A stretch of 64,000 nucleotides of DNA from Pleodorina starrii (taxonomy: Eukaryota > Chlorophyta > Chlorophyceae > Chlamydomonadales > Volvocaceae): NCBI GenBank assembly GCA_030267565.1, contig BRXU01000032.1, positions 1,054,001 to 1,118,000 of the forward strand. Direction: 5' to 3'. Below the pieces are notes generated by a model. The model saw nothing but the letters and a program-made list of their open reading frames with translations. It searched no databases and had not been told where the DNA came from. The position numbers were made by a program, and so were the translations under genes. Of the stretch, positions 49,440 to 61,100 are shown in pieces; position 1 is the first letter of the stretch, and every line of letters begins with the position of its first letter.

Positions 49440-50500
49440 CTGGCGGCGGCGCCATGGTGGCGGCGGTCTCTGCGAGGCTGCAGCGCCGTCCCTGGAGAGC
49501 CGCCTCGCGGGTTCGGCCACGGCAAGGCTGCCGCAGGGGCTAGCAAAAGCGCCGCCGTGGCCAGGGCTGTGGTAGTGGCGGCGGTGGACTTGAAGGCTAC
49601 GGCTGCGGTAGTGGCGGCGGCAGCTTCAGCCGTAAGAGATACTGCGGCGGTTTTGGTGCAACAGGAAGTGGTATTGGTGGTGGCATCAGCACTAGCAGCG
49701 GCGGCGGAGACCGTGATTGGCACCCGTCAGCCATCGCTTCACGCCACCTTCGCCGCGACCCGGTGCTAGTACAGCTGGGCTGCGGTATCAAGCACCGAAA
49801 GGTGGAGCTCTTGGGGTTTGTTTTTGTGGATGCCGCTGCGGGTCCACACCTATCTGTATAGCAACCGGGGTGCGTCGAAGAAGCCTCAGCCTCGAGCAGT
49901 TGTCATGTCCCCGGATTGCCAGTCCCTGGGCGGCCGACAAGGAGGCAGGGTACGACATCCTGAGGCAACTGAGAGCGGCTGTTGCAGGGGACCCTGGACC
50001 TGCCGTGGCTGCTGGGGGGGGGGGGTAGCCCGGGCAGATGCCAACCGCGCCTCCAGAGCTGTGGCGGCTTCCGACCCGGGCCATGCGGTCGCCTTTCCCC
50101 GCCGGGGGCGGCCGGTGCTGCAAATGCAGAGCCACGCTACTGGAGGCCGGAAGGTCTCACCGCTTGGCTGGCTGGCGGCGGCGGTGGCGGCGGACTTAAA
50201 GCCGGCGGCGGAGGTGATCGTGCGGCCGCGGCGCGAGGCGGGATACGTTAGGGCGGCCCGGGTGTTGGTGTTGGTGGTGGGGGAGCTTTGCTGCATCCGC
50301 CCCGCTTCGTGGCGGCGGCCCTGCCCAAGGTTCGCCTGTGCGCAAATCCCGTGTGCAAAAACCCGTGTGGAAGAAGACAGCGAAGTGGGTTTGCGGCTGA
50401 CCGTGCTGTGCAAGGGCGGCGGCGGCGGCGCGCTGTCATACTGCAGCCGGGCTTGCTAGATTGCGCACAGTGGGGGCAGGGCAAAAGACTGAGTGCTGTA
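49440..50500 (+). pseudogene. Dead relic of a MYND-finger family gene
   Basis: Plus-strand peptide blocks of family type survive in shifting frames. Around 49745-49860 one reads RRDPVLVQLG, then VELLGFVFVDAAAGPHLSV, then TAG. At about 50333-50360 the first Cys pair of a MYND finger reads RLCANPVCKN. From about 50370 another frame gives EDSEVGLRLTVLCKG and then GALSYCSRAC, followed by TAG exactly where the finger should continue, with IAHSGG (for IAHWGG) after it. Several stops and at least one frameshift make it non-functional. It is in the opposite orientation to the tandem MYND genes to its right and appears older than them. Confidence 0.6.
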
Positions 50501-51043
50501 GGTCGCGGGTGGGCGAGTGGGGCCGCAGCGGGGAGGTGGCTGAGGGGCGGGCGGGCGGCGCGGAGGTGCCGGCGAGCGCTGTGCGTGCAGTGACGTCGTG
50601 CCGCACGCCTTGTGGGACATGACTAGGCCCGCCGTTTAACAAACATGACCAATGCGCTGGACAGCCAGGGGCGTTTATGACAGGTCTGAAGTCTGGCTCG
50701 AAGGCCCGGGCTTCGGTTCGGGCCGAGTTTGCCCTTGTGCCATGCCGTGACGCGGCGAGCGGCGTTTGGCCCAGGCTGCCTCGCGGAGATTGACTGACTG
50801 ACCTGAGACGGTTGCAGTACGGTGGGAAAGAGCCCAGATGACTTCCAGGCAAACGGCATTTTTTGGAAATCAAGCTTTCTAGGCTGAGGATGATTTTCGC
50901 TGGTCATCGAGCTGGCAGTCACAAATGAGCTTGGATCGCCTGAATTTGCAGCTTTGCGCCCAGACTGATGGCGATGCACTCCTTGCTCTTTGGCTCGACA
51001 CTGTGTCGGGTGACGAACGGCATTTTTCACTTGGGCGGTCAGG

Positions 51044-51067
51044 GGTTTTAGGTTTTTAGGGTTTTGG
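51044..51067 (+). repeat. Telomere-like insertion present only in copy A
   Basis: Copy A reads TCAGG, then about 24 nt of GGTTTTAGGTTTTTAGGG-like sequence, then ACAACC. Copy B has TCAGG joined directly to ACAACC. The extra bases are 2-3 degenerate units of TTTTAGGG/TTTAGGG, the telomere repeats of Chlamydomonas and its relatives. Confidence 0.6.
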
Positions 51068-51729
51068 ACAACCGTTTGGGACACTGCCACCCTGCAACTG
51101 CATCATGAGCCTTCAACGTCAACAATGCAGCGATGCCATGTTCACCTGCATGAAGCAGCCTCAGGGTGAGGAGGGGCGTCAGCACGCGTCGAGTTCGGGT
51201 CGCCTTTCGCAAGCCAACCCAACGCCTTGCTTCCACGACCATTCAAAACGTTGTGTGCAACTACCCATCCCCCCTTGAAAGGTCGCAGGGACCTGCCATT
51301 ACCGCTGCTACAACATTATAACAAACCACGCCGGTGTGCAGCGTGCTCGCCCCTCCTCGCGCTCGGCGCATTCCAGTCCCGCATGCGCCCCTCTCAACTT
51401 CACACATCCCATCAACGGCCTCTGTCCCTTCAAGGGCCCATCACGCACCGGCCCTAGCTATGTTGCCAATGAACCCACAAGCGAGGTACCGGTACCTACA
51501 TGAACGCCACGGGGCCCTGTTCGACACGTCGTCGTGAGCTCGTGACCATGCTACCGGATGGGCTGCACATGCTTCGGCCCACTCGGATTCTCTTTGGGGT
51601 CAGCGGCGCGAAAGGACTGCTTTCTACACGCTCCCGCTCCTGCCACAAGCCGGCTTCGTCGCCAGCCGTGCTGTTCACGGCTTCACGCCCTGTCACCATC
51701 TGTCACCTCCTGTGACTACGTATCGCTCC

Positions 51730-54700
51730 CTATCCGTCCGCCGTCCACCTCCCCGCCCACCGCCCACAGTCCGCCCTGTGCCCCGGCCAGTGCGCCCGCT
51801 GGCAGGCAGCGCTGCAGTACCTCACGGCGCAGCATTTGGAGCACCAGCGCAGCTTGAGCTCCGCCTCGCTGCCGCCGCTGAAGTCACCGCACAGCGGGTT
51901 GCCGCACAGCCGCACCAGCCGCGGAGGCCACATCCCGGCATCACCCTCCTGCTCAGCCCCGGCCGCGACCCCTCCGCCCCCTGCCGCCGCAGCCGCCAGC
52001 GCCTCCCGCCACGCGCTCCCCTCCATCAGCCCAAGCCCCTGGGCCACACCCCGCGCCATGGCCGCCACTTCGCCCCGGCGCTGGCCCTGCTCTGTCGCCC
52101 AGCCCCGCAGATCGAAGCGGGCCGCTGCCGGGTCGGCGCGCTGGTCAATCAGGACTATGGGGCATCGCGGAGCGGCTGCTGGTGCATCCACCCGCGCTCC
52201 AGCTTGGTTGTACAGGTCGGTGAGGGGATCCAGGTTGACGGTTAGGCCGGCCACCGCATCGCCACCCAGCGCCCCCGCCCACAGCCAGCCGGGCACACAG
52301 CGGTCCAGCAGCTGCTCGTCCGCCGACATGAGGACCACTGCATCCCGGATGCTGTACAGGACGGCAGACAGGACGCTTGCGCCGTAGCTGCTGGCCTCTT
52401 CACCCAGCAGCACCTGCAACACCCCCAGACCCTGGACCTCTTGCAGCAGCTTCAGCAGCTGAGCCGCCGCCGCCAACACCCGCTGCGGGGCCGCCGCCAG
52501 CAACACTTCCGGCGGCAGGTGTTGGGCAGCAAACACCACGGCGGCAGCGGCGGCCTGCGCCGTATGGAGTCCGGAGGTCACCTTGGCTGCCAGAACTGGC
52601 GGAGCGCTGCGTCCGCCGTTGACCCGCGCCTCTCGCTGCAGCTCAGAAATTGCACACTCCACCATTTGTAGCATGTATGGCAACACGGCGGAACCGCACG
52701 CCGCCACCGCCTGCGTCACCATGGCCACATCGGTGCCCGCCACGCCGCCGCGGGGACCCCCGGCTCCGCGGCCGCCGCCACCATCTCCCGCGCCTCCCGC
52801 CTCGGCCCGCCGCATCTCCCTCACCAGCCCGGGCAGGCCCCAGTCGGACAGTCCGACGTTAGCCACGAAGGAGGCTAGCCCTAGGCGTGAGTGGCTGAAA
52901 GCTTGCAGCTCCTGTCCCGCTCCCTCTCCACCTCCGAGCCCGAGCGCAACCTCGCGCCGCAGCAGCTTGAGGGCGGTTAGCACCAGCCCCAGGTCCTCTT
53001 TCGCCTTCCAGCCGCGCTGCCCCGAGCCACGCCTGCTGCCGCTGCTGCTGCCACCCACCCCGCCAGCCTCACCCTCCCCAGCGCACCGCGGCTGCTCCTG
53101 CTCGGGGCCCCGCTGCGTGGCTGGCAGGCGTGCGCGCATTAGGGCTCCCAGCAGCTCCGCCAGTGCGCCGGTGAGGACCAGAGGGCGGTCGGTCTGCGGC
53201 GCCTGCACCTGCGCCTGCCGGTTCCAGCCGCCACGTGACACGGAGGCGCGCAGCACCACATCCAGCCAGCGCGGCAGGCCCATGTCCGAGGGGTGGGTCA
53301 GGCGCTGGATGCAGGCGGCCCGGGTGGCGGGATGCACAAGTCGCCAGAACGTGGCTTCCTGGCTTTCCGAGAAGGTTGTGATCGCTGCGCTCCGTTGCAA
53401 GACACAGCGGGAGGGGTGGGCGCCGGAGATAAGCCCCGGCGGTTGTCATCAGGGGGGCGGAACACTCAGCAGGCGAAGGGGGTACACTGGGCGGGTGTAG
53501 GTGCGGAGAGGCAAGTTGATCAGGGGGTCGAAACACGTCCGGTTTGGTGCCTAGGCTGAGAGCAACCGCCTGCTTTGACAGGTGGAGACTGGAGAGGCGA
53601 GCAAGCGCGGCATGAGCTCAACGGCTCGCCATCACCCGGGCACTGGCCGGCCCTCCCTTGCAGCTGTGGAGGCAAGGTGTCCCCGGCCGCGCGGCGTACA
53701 CATGTGCGGAGACCCACACCCACCGTCGCCCAAGGCCCCTGAGCCCGCACCCGCACCCACCCTCCGCCGGTGTCACCGTCTCGCTCATCAGGTGGACGCT
53801 GCCCTGCAGCAACGCCGACAGCGCATCCGGCAGCGTGTCCGGGGAGTCGTCCACCGAGGAGCCGCCGCCTCCCGCCAGCGTCGTCGCCGCAAAACCCACC
53901 CGCCAGGCCGCCATCTCCAGCAGGGCAGGCAGGCACGACTCCACCTCGCCGTCCGTAGCGCCGCGCATCCGGAACAGCACCATCCTAACCAGCAGCCCGC
54001 CGCACCTTGGCCAGTGCTGCAGCGTCTGCACGCGCGGCGCGGCCGCTGAGGGCGGCTCATCTCCCTCCCCCGCGCCTAACGCCGACGTCAGGCAGGCGTG
54101 CATCGCCGCCAGCACTCGCGCGCCCAGATCCGCCGCCTGTGTGCGGGAGGGCAGCAGCTCCCGGGCCAGGCGAGCGGCCGCTGCCATGTCGCCGTACCCG
54201 CTGAACGCGTCAAACGGAACCACCGCTGCGAAGACGCAGGTCTCCATGTGGCGTAACTGGCGCGTCCAGGATTGGCGGGTGTCGCTGCGCAGTGAGGCCT
54301 CTTGAAGCAGCGGCCACATCTGGACACCGCCCTGCTCGCCGGAGGCTTCGTCGCTGCCGCCGCCCCGGGGACTGCTGCGGCTGCTGTTGCCGCTGCCGCC
54401 TCCGCTGCTGGCAGCCCCGGACCGTGCTTTGCCGCCGCGGCCACCACGGCCACTACGGCCACGGTCACCCGCTGCCCCTCCGCTGCCGCCGGCACGGCTG
54501 CCACTGCCACTGCCCTCTTCCCCCCTCTGCGCCCGCGGCGCGAATTGGTCCCCCGCCAGGGCTGCCACTTGCCGCAGGGCCTCCCGCTGCAGCTGCCACA
54601 CCTGCGGCGAGTCCAGCAGCGCTAGCACGTGGAGCCCGACCCCTGACACTGCGCCAGCCACACTCATCAGCATCCACATCACGTCCCATTGGCAGCCCCG

Positions 54701-55856
54701 CAGCCCCTCCCTGTAGTCACCCGGCTGCGGATCCCCTTTGGCAGCTCGCGGCTGCGGGTCATGAGGCGGCGCCGCCAGCAGGGCAGCGCTGAGGGAGGCC
54801 ACCAGTCCCGAGCGGGCCAAGTCCGCGAAGAGGCGCTGCGTGTCCAGCGAAATGCCGCCCCCGCCGCCGCCCGGCCCCGCCCTGCGCTTGACTGCGCCCA
54901 ACACATGAGTCACATAGGTTGCAATGACGCTGAGCAGCAGGCACCCGTAGCGCGCGGCCTCTGCGCCGTATTGAACGCCCGGCATTGCCGGCTCCCCCGC
55001 AATCGGCCAGATGTGCTTCTCCACGAAGCCGGGGAGGCGGGCCAGCGCCCGCACCACCTCGCCGTCGCCAGCCAGCTGCTCCAGCAGTTGCGCGCGCAGG
55101 AGGCCCAGGGTGGCCGGGTCGGTGGGTTGGGCCCTGGCGGGCGGCGGGCGGTCGAATGCCTCCCAGATGCTGGATAGCGTGAGCACTGTGGCGTAGAGTC
55201 CGGACGAGATCTGGTCCATCGCCACTGCGGTGACTGCCTCGTCCCTGTCGCTGCCGGCACGCGCCTGCTCCCCCGCCGCCAGCTCCTCGTAGCAGTCGAG
55301 CTGCGTGTTCAGCAGGGCCGCGGCGCAGGCAGCGGCGCGGTGCTGCAGAACGGGCTGGGCCCACTCGGCCAGACTGCGGACGCCGCAGAGCTGCGCGAAC
55401 GTGGAAAAGGGCCGCACAAGGTGCAGCAGTTGCGCAATCTCCGAAGCCGGAGGGCGCCCCTGGCTGCCCCTGGCTTCCGTGGGCACCCAGAGTGCACAGA
55501 TGCGCTCGGCTGTGCGTGTGTACAGCTGCACTCCCCCCGAATGCGTCGGCGGCACAGCTGCTATCTCCGCGCGAGTCGCCGCCGCCACGGCAGCCACCGC
55601 GTCATCGGTGCTGCTCCTGTTGCTGGCGCCGCGGCTTGCGGCGGCGGCGCGAGATGCTCTTGGTCCTGAGGGCGCATCATTAGCAACCGCGAATGCAATT
55701 TCAAAACCTTGGCGTCAACTAAGGAGCGAGATTACCGGACGATCGACGAAGCACGTCCCCCCGAGTGCCGCAAGTTTTTGGTCCGCAAGCGAACCCACAC
55801 AGCGAACCCACACCTCGCATATTGGCTTTGGTGTTATCAGCAACTGATAGATCCAT
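51730..55856 (-). CDS. Large MYND-type zinc-finger protein, tandem copy A (intact)
   Basis: The minus-strand model has exons 55856-55736 (start MDLSVADNTKANMRG), 55665-53761 and 53384-51730, in phase, giving 1226 aa and stop TAG. The two large exons are certain. They are long open frames, joined by donor GTGGGT and acceptor GCGCAG in phase 1, which reads PAE-A-ITTFSESQEATFW. The first exon is tentative. The body is helical and Ala/Leu-rich (RALARLPGFVEKHIWPIAGE, CLPALLEMAAWRVG, HPATRAACIQRL) with Gly/Ser linkers. The C-terminus is a MYND finger, LCGNPLC, then WCSKCCAVRYCSAACQRAHW, then PGHRADC, with all Cys/His ligands present. MYND fingers mediate protein-protein contacts. No catalytic domain such as SET is visible, so the function is unknown; the family is amplified in volvocine algae. 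Confidence 0.84.
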
Positions 55857-56297
55857 AATCACCGCACCAAAATGAGGTCGGGAGCCAGACCACGCAAGTC
55901 TCGGAAATTCCCCCGAAACTGACCTCGCTTTGGCGCCATCCGTGGAATTCGGTAAGCTCCAATTGTCAAACGTTATTCGTAAATGGCTAAAACCATCGTC
56001 CAAAAGCCGCCTCGTAGATTGCGAAGATTGAGTTCCGAAAGTGGCGTTCCGCTGCAGTGTCCCACGCTCCTGGCAGCCAGAAGCACGCTTCAAAAATGGA
56101 TGCTGCGGCGCTAAGAGAATCCGGTCGACCTAGCTTCGAGATGACACTCCCGCGGCTGGAACCGCCGCCGCAGACCCGTTGCGGACGCGTACCGCTGCGC
56201 GGCTTCTTTCACGCTGTAATCTGTTCGTACGCTGCTTCGCGCTGATTGACCATTCGAGCATCAACGACTGCGCATAGCTTTATGTCTGAGCCATTGC

Positions 56298-56333
56298 GAC
56301 CTGTTATAGCGTTCAGTCCCGCTATAACAGGTC
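56298..56333. repeat. Perfect 13-bp inverted repeat with 10-nt loop at the duplication edge
   Basis: GACCTGTTATAGC and its exact complement GCTATAACAGGTC flank GTTCAGTCCC. The hairpin starts where homology between copies A and B ends. It could be a breakpoint signature, a miniature transposon end or an extruding cruciform. Confidence 0.75.
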
Positions 56334-58113
56334 GGGGAGCAGGGCGCGGGCAGGTTGCGGGCGGCCAATGGACTGCCTGCTCCTAGGACAATAGGTGATT
56401 GCGGTAGATGCTATGCACGTAAAGATACAGTGCGGAAGGGACTTCCGCTTTTTCGTGCGCGCGGAAAAGTAGTCCCAGTACGGCATCGAGCGTGGCTATC
56501 GTACGTACGAGATGCATATGTACAAAAACAGGCAAACTCATCGCAGATTTTAGTTTCCAAGTCCCAGCTATAGGGGCCCGTCCCCGATACAAGCCCAGGT
56601 CCCGCCGCTGGGGAAAAGCGAAATCTAATGAGTTCTAGAGATTTTTCCCGCCACAGCCGCACAGGGCCGCACTGACATTATCCAGCGCGACGGCGCTGCC
56701 GTTTCATCGCAATCCGCAACCCTTTTTGTTAAGTGAGCTTCCAAGGGTCAGCCACTGCGCCCTTTGACGCTGTTGCCTACTAATGGCAGCGGGATGCGTC
56801 GCTAGCGGGCCGGGGGGGCAGTGGGGAACAACCCTACGCAGGATCCGGCCGCCGCAGCTGGAGTGGCGGCCGCCACAGCAGCGTCAGCAGGATTTGTTTG
56901 CTGAACTGTGGGGTTGGCGCGTAACGGCAGAAGAACATGGGGCCAAATATAACGTAGGAGGAAAAGTGGCGGAAAGCGGCGCGCGAAAGGTCATGGGTGC
57001 GTAATACCGGCAAGGGAAAAGAGTGTCAGACATAGGAAGAAGATAGGACTCAGTGGTTCCTGAAGGCCACGTGCGTCCCTGAGCACGAAGGCAGGCTGTT
57101 GCCCGCTGCCCGCGGGAGACGCTTTCCTCTACACAGTCAAAGCATCGAGAACATGGGAAGGCGCCAGATCCTCACCTTTGTGGCATAGCACTTCAGAGAT
57201 CCGAACTTGGTTAGGCCTTCGTTAGGCCATCATCTGCAGTTGTGTCCCGGGCCCGGCGAGACAGGGCCGGGGCGCTTTGTTGTTGCGTGTTATGGGAGTC
57301 CAAAGCTGGCTCAGGCGGGAGAGAGACCACGCCTTTTTATAAAGTTATATGGATGCGGAAGGGCGCTACAAAACGCGATAGCTGGAAAGGCTGCGGTAAT
57401 CATGGTCAATGCTTATCAGTGCTCATCGGTCATCGCCGAGCATGGGCCAAACGCTTTACGTTTATCACCAAGCTTGGAACAAAATGTTTCACACCAAGTA
57501 ATGACGACGTAAGGTGAAGACGGAAGGTAAAGACTTGGTGATGGTATGGTTTCGGAATCGGTGTTATCTAGCGTTTCTTTTTATCATTATAATGCGCATC
57601 CCCTAATTATTATAATGCATATTTTCAGCAGGTCGGATTACTTCTTGTTAAGATGTTGCTTTATTTTGCCTAGTTGAAGATACTTGGTGTAACGCAAGCA
57701 CCTCAACCCGCCGAACTGCCTTACGGCAGAATGTCGGCAACATACCAATATTTTAATAAGATGCATTTTGGCCATTGCTTTGATAGGACTTGTGCGATCG
57801 CCTGGCCATCTCGAACGCGGGCACGGACATGGACGTACCGGGGCAAGCGCAAATCCAGACAGGCGATACCCTATCCCGTTATGATCTGCAGCGGTTTGCG
57901 GAGGTGCGCTTCACGACGGGTTTGCTGCCTGAACGGACTGCCTGGCAGCACTGTTAAGCGCCGTAGCCCGTCCCGCGAATCGCCCTGTCCTGGTTCCCAA
58001 TATGACCGCCGGCCCGCCGCGCCAGTCGCCAGACTTTGAGGGAATCGCTGCTGGTTGCTCGATGCGGGGCAAGAATGCATGGTAAGCGTCGGCCCTCTCC
58101 GCCCTCATCCCTG
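56334..58113. other. Spacer between the two duplicated blocks
   Basis: This 1.8 kb is not part of the duplication and holds no recognised gene. Two short ATG-started frames (56783-57004 and 57353-57517) lack family resemblance. The latter follows a TTTATAAAG box at about 57335 and reads WKGCGNHGQC in its first third. A patch at about 57560-57650 is clearly AT-rich. The 23-mer TTGTGGCATAGCACTTCAGAGAT at 57178-57200 recurs at the window end. Confidence 0.45.
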
Positions 58114-61100
58114 ACTGATGGCGATGTTCTCCTTGCGGCTTGAGACGTCTCGAGACTGTGTCGGATGTCGGATGACGAACGGCTGTTTTCGGCCGTCAGG
58201 ACAACCGTTCGGCTGTCAGGACAACCGTTTGGTCGCATCACCGCCAAGCTGCATTTGAATCATGAGCCTTAAAAGTCAACAGTGCAGCGATGCCGTGTTC
58301 GCCGCATAAAGCAGTCTCAGCATAAAGCAGTCTCAGGTCGAGAAGGGGGTCAGCACGCGTCGCGCCCGGGTCGCCTTTCGCACGCCAACCCAACCCAGCG
58401 CCTTGCCTCCCCCACCATACACAATACGGTACACAAAAAATGTGTACGACTTCTCGTCCCCCTTCAAGGTCGCAAGGAACTGCCATTGCCACCGCTACAA
58501 CAGCACCATTTCAAGGAACCACGCCGGTGTGCAGCGTGCTCGCCCCTCCTCGCGCTCGGCGCATTCCCGACCCGCGCTGCTTTCGCACCCTCTCAACTTC
58601 ACACATCCCATCAACGGCCTCTGTCCCTTCAAGGGCCCATCACGCACCGGCCCTAGCTATGTTGCCAATGAACCCACAAGCGAGGTACCGGTACCTACAT
58701 GAACGCCACGGGGCCCTGTTCGACACGTCGTCGTGAGCTCGTGACCATGCTACCGGATGGGCTGCACATGCTTCGGCCCACTCGGATTCTCTTTGGGGTC
58801 AGCGGCGCGAAAGAACTGCCGCAAGTATCCGACCGGCTTTCTACACGCTCCCGCTCCTGCCACAAGCCGCACGGCTTCACGCCCTGTCACCATCTGTCAC
58901 CCCCGCTGACTTCGTATCGCTCCCTAGCCCTCCGCCGTCCACCTCCCCGCCCACCGCCCACAGTCCGCCCTGTGCCCCGGCCAGTGCGCCCGCTGGCAGG
59001 CAGCGCTGCAGTACCTCACGGCGCAGCATTTGGAGCACCAGCGCAGCTTGAGCTCCGCCTCGCTGCCGCCGCTGAAGTCGCCGCACAGCGGGTTGCCGCA
59101 CAGCCGCACCAGCCGCGGAGGCCACATCCCGGCATCACCCTCCTGCTCAGTCCCGGCCGCGACCCCTCCGCCCCCTGCCGCCGCAGCCGCCAGCGCCTCC
59201 CGCCACACGCTCCCCTCCATCAGCCCAAGCCCATCCGCCGCGCCCCGCGCTATGGCCGCCACTTCGCCCCTGTCGAAGCGGGCCGCTGCCGGGTCGGCGC
59301 GCTCCAGCTCTATCAGGACTATGGGGCATCGCGGAGCGGCTACCGGTGCATCCACCCGCGCTCCAGCTTGGTTGTACAGGTCGATGAGGGGGTCCAGGTC
59401 GATGGTTAGGCCGGCCACCGCATCGCCACCCAGCGCCCCCGCCCACAGCCAGCCGGGCACACAGCGGTCCAGCAGCTGCTCGTCCGCCGACATGAGGGCC
59501 ACTGCATCCCGGATGCTGAACAGGACATCGGACAGGACGCTTGCGCCGTAGCTGCTGGCCTCTTCACCCAGCAGCACCCGCAACACCCCCAGATCCTGGA
59601 CCTCTTGCACCAGCTTCAGCAGCTGAGCCGCCGCAGCCAACACCCGCTGCGGGGCCGCCGCCAGCAACACTTCCGGCGGCAGGTGTTGGGCAGCGGGCAC
59701 CACGGCGGCAGCGGCCACCTGCGCCGTCAGGAGTCCGGAGGTCACCACGGCTGCCAGAACTGGCGGAACGCTGCGTCCGCTGTTGACCCGCGCCTCTCGC
59801 TGCAGCTCAGAAATCGCACATTCCACTATTTGTAGCATGTACGGCAATACGGCGGAACCGCACGCCGCCACCGCCTGCGTCACCATGGCCACATCGGTGC
59901 CCGCCACGCCGCCGCGGGGCCCCCCGGCTCCGCGGCCGCCGCCACCATCTCCCGCGCCTCCCGCCTCGGCCCGCCGCATCTCCCTCACCAGTCCGGGCAG
60001 GCCCCAGTCGGACAGCCCCACGTTAGCCACGAAGAAGGCTAGCCCTAGGCGTGAGTGGATGAAAGCTCGCAGCGCCTGTCCCCCTCCCTCTCCGCCACCG
60101 AGCCCGAGCGCAACCTCGCGCCGCAGCAGCTTGAGGGCAGTTAGCACCAGCCCAAGGTCCTCTTTCACCTGCCAGCCGCGCTGCCCCGAGCCACGCCTGC
60201 TGCCGCTGCTGCTGCCACCCGCCCCGCCGGCCGCGCCCTCCCCAACGCGCCGCGGCTGCTCCTGCTCGGGGCACCGCTGCGTGGCTGGCAGGCGTGCGCG
60301 CATTAGGGCTCCCAGCAGCTCCGCCAGTGCGCCGGTGAGGACCAGAGGGCGGTCGGTCTGCGGCGCCTGCACCTGCGCCTGCCGGTTCCAGCCGCCACGT
60401 GACACGGAGGCGCGCAGCACCACATCCAGACCAGCGCGGCAGGCCCATGTCCGAGGGGTGGGTCAGGCGATGAATGCAGGCGGCCCGGGTGGCGGGATGC
60501 ACAAGTCGCCAGAACGTGGCTTCCTCGCTTTCCGAAAAGGTGACGATCGCTGCGCTCCGTTGTAAGACACGGCGGGAGGGGTGGGGCGCCGGAGGTAAGG
60601 CCCCGGCTGTTGTCATCAGGGGGCGGAACACTCAGCAGGCGAAGGGGGTACACCGGGCGGGTGTAGGTGCGGAGAGGCAAGTCGATCAGGGGGTCGAAAC
60701 ACGTCCGGTTTGGTGCCTAGGCTGAGAGCAACCGCCTGCTTTGACAGGTGGAGACTGGAGAGGCGAGCAAGCGCGGCATGAGCTCAACGGCTCGCCATCA
60801 CCCGGGCACTGGCCGGCCCTCCCTTGCAGCTGTGGCGGCAAGGTGTCCCCGGCCGCGCGGCGTACACATGTGCGGAGACCCACACCCACCGTCGCCCAAG
60901 GCCCCCTGAGCCCGCACCCACACCCACCCTCCGCCGGTGTCACCGTCTCGCTCATCAGGTGGACGCTGCCCTGCAGCAACGCCGACAGCGCATCCGGCAG
61001 CGTGTCCGGGGAGTCGTCCACCGAGGAGCCGCCGCCTCCCGCCAGCGTCGTCGCCGCAAAACCCACCCGCCAGGCTGCCATCTCCAGCAGGGCAGGCAGG

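Larger units (their letters stand above)
50964..56297. repeat. Tandem segmental duplication, copy A
   Basis: This 5.33 kb block matches 58114-63487 in the same orientation, offset by about 7.15-7.2 kb. It covers the 3' flank, the whole minus-strand MYND gene and its 5' flank. The left edge is seen where ACTGATGGCGATG begins in both copies. The right edge lies just after the shared CATAGC..ATGTCTGAGC, at the foot of a perfect hairpin. Confidence 0.9.

Noticed and set aside
56783..57004. 73-aa frame in the duplication spacer
   Set aside because: ATG-started and GC-rich but with no homology that I recognise, no splice context and not repeated elsewhere. Mentioned only in the spacer entry.
57353..57517. 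54-aa Cys-containing frame after a TATAAAG box
   Set aside because: The TATA-like box is too close to the ATG for a normal leader and codon use is unbiased, so there is not enough support for a gene.
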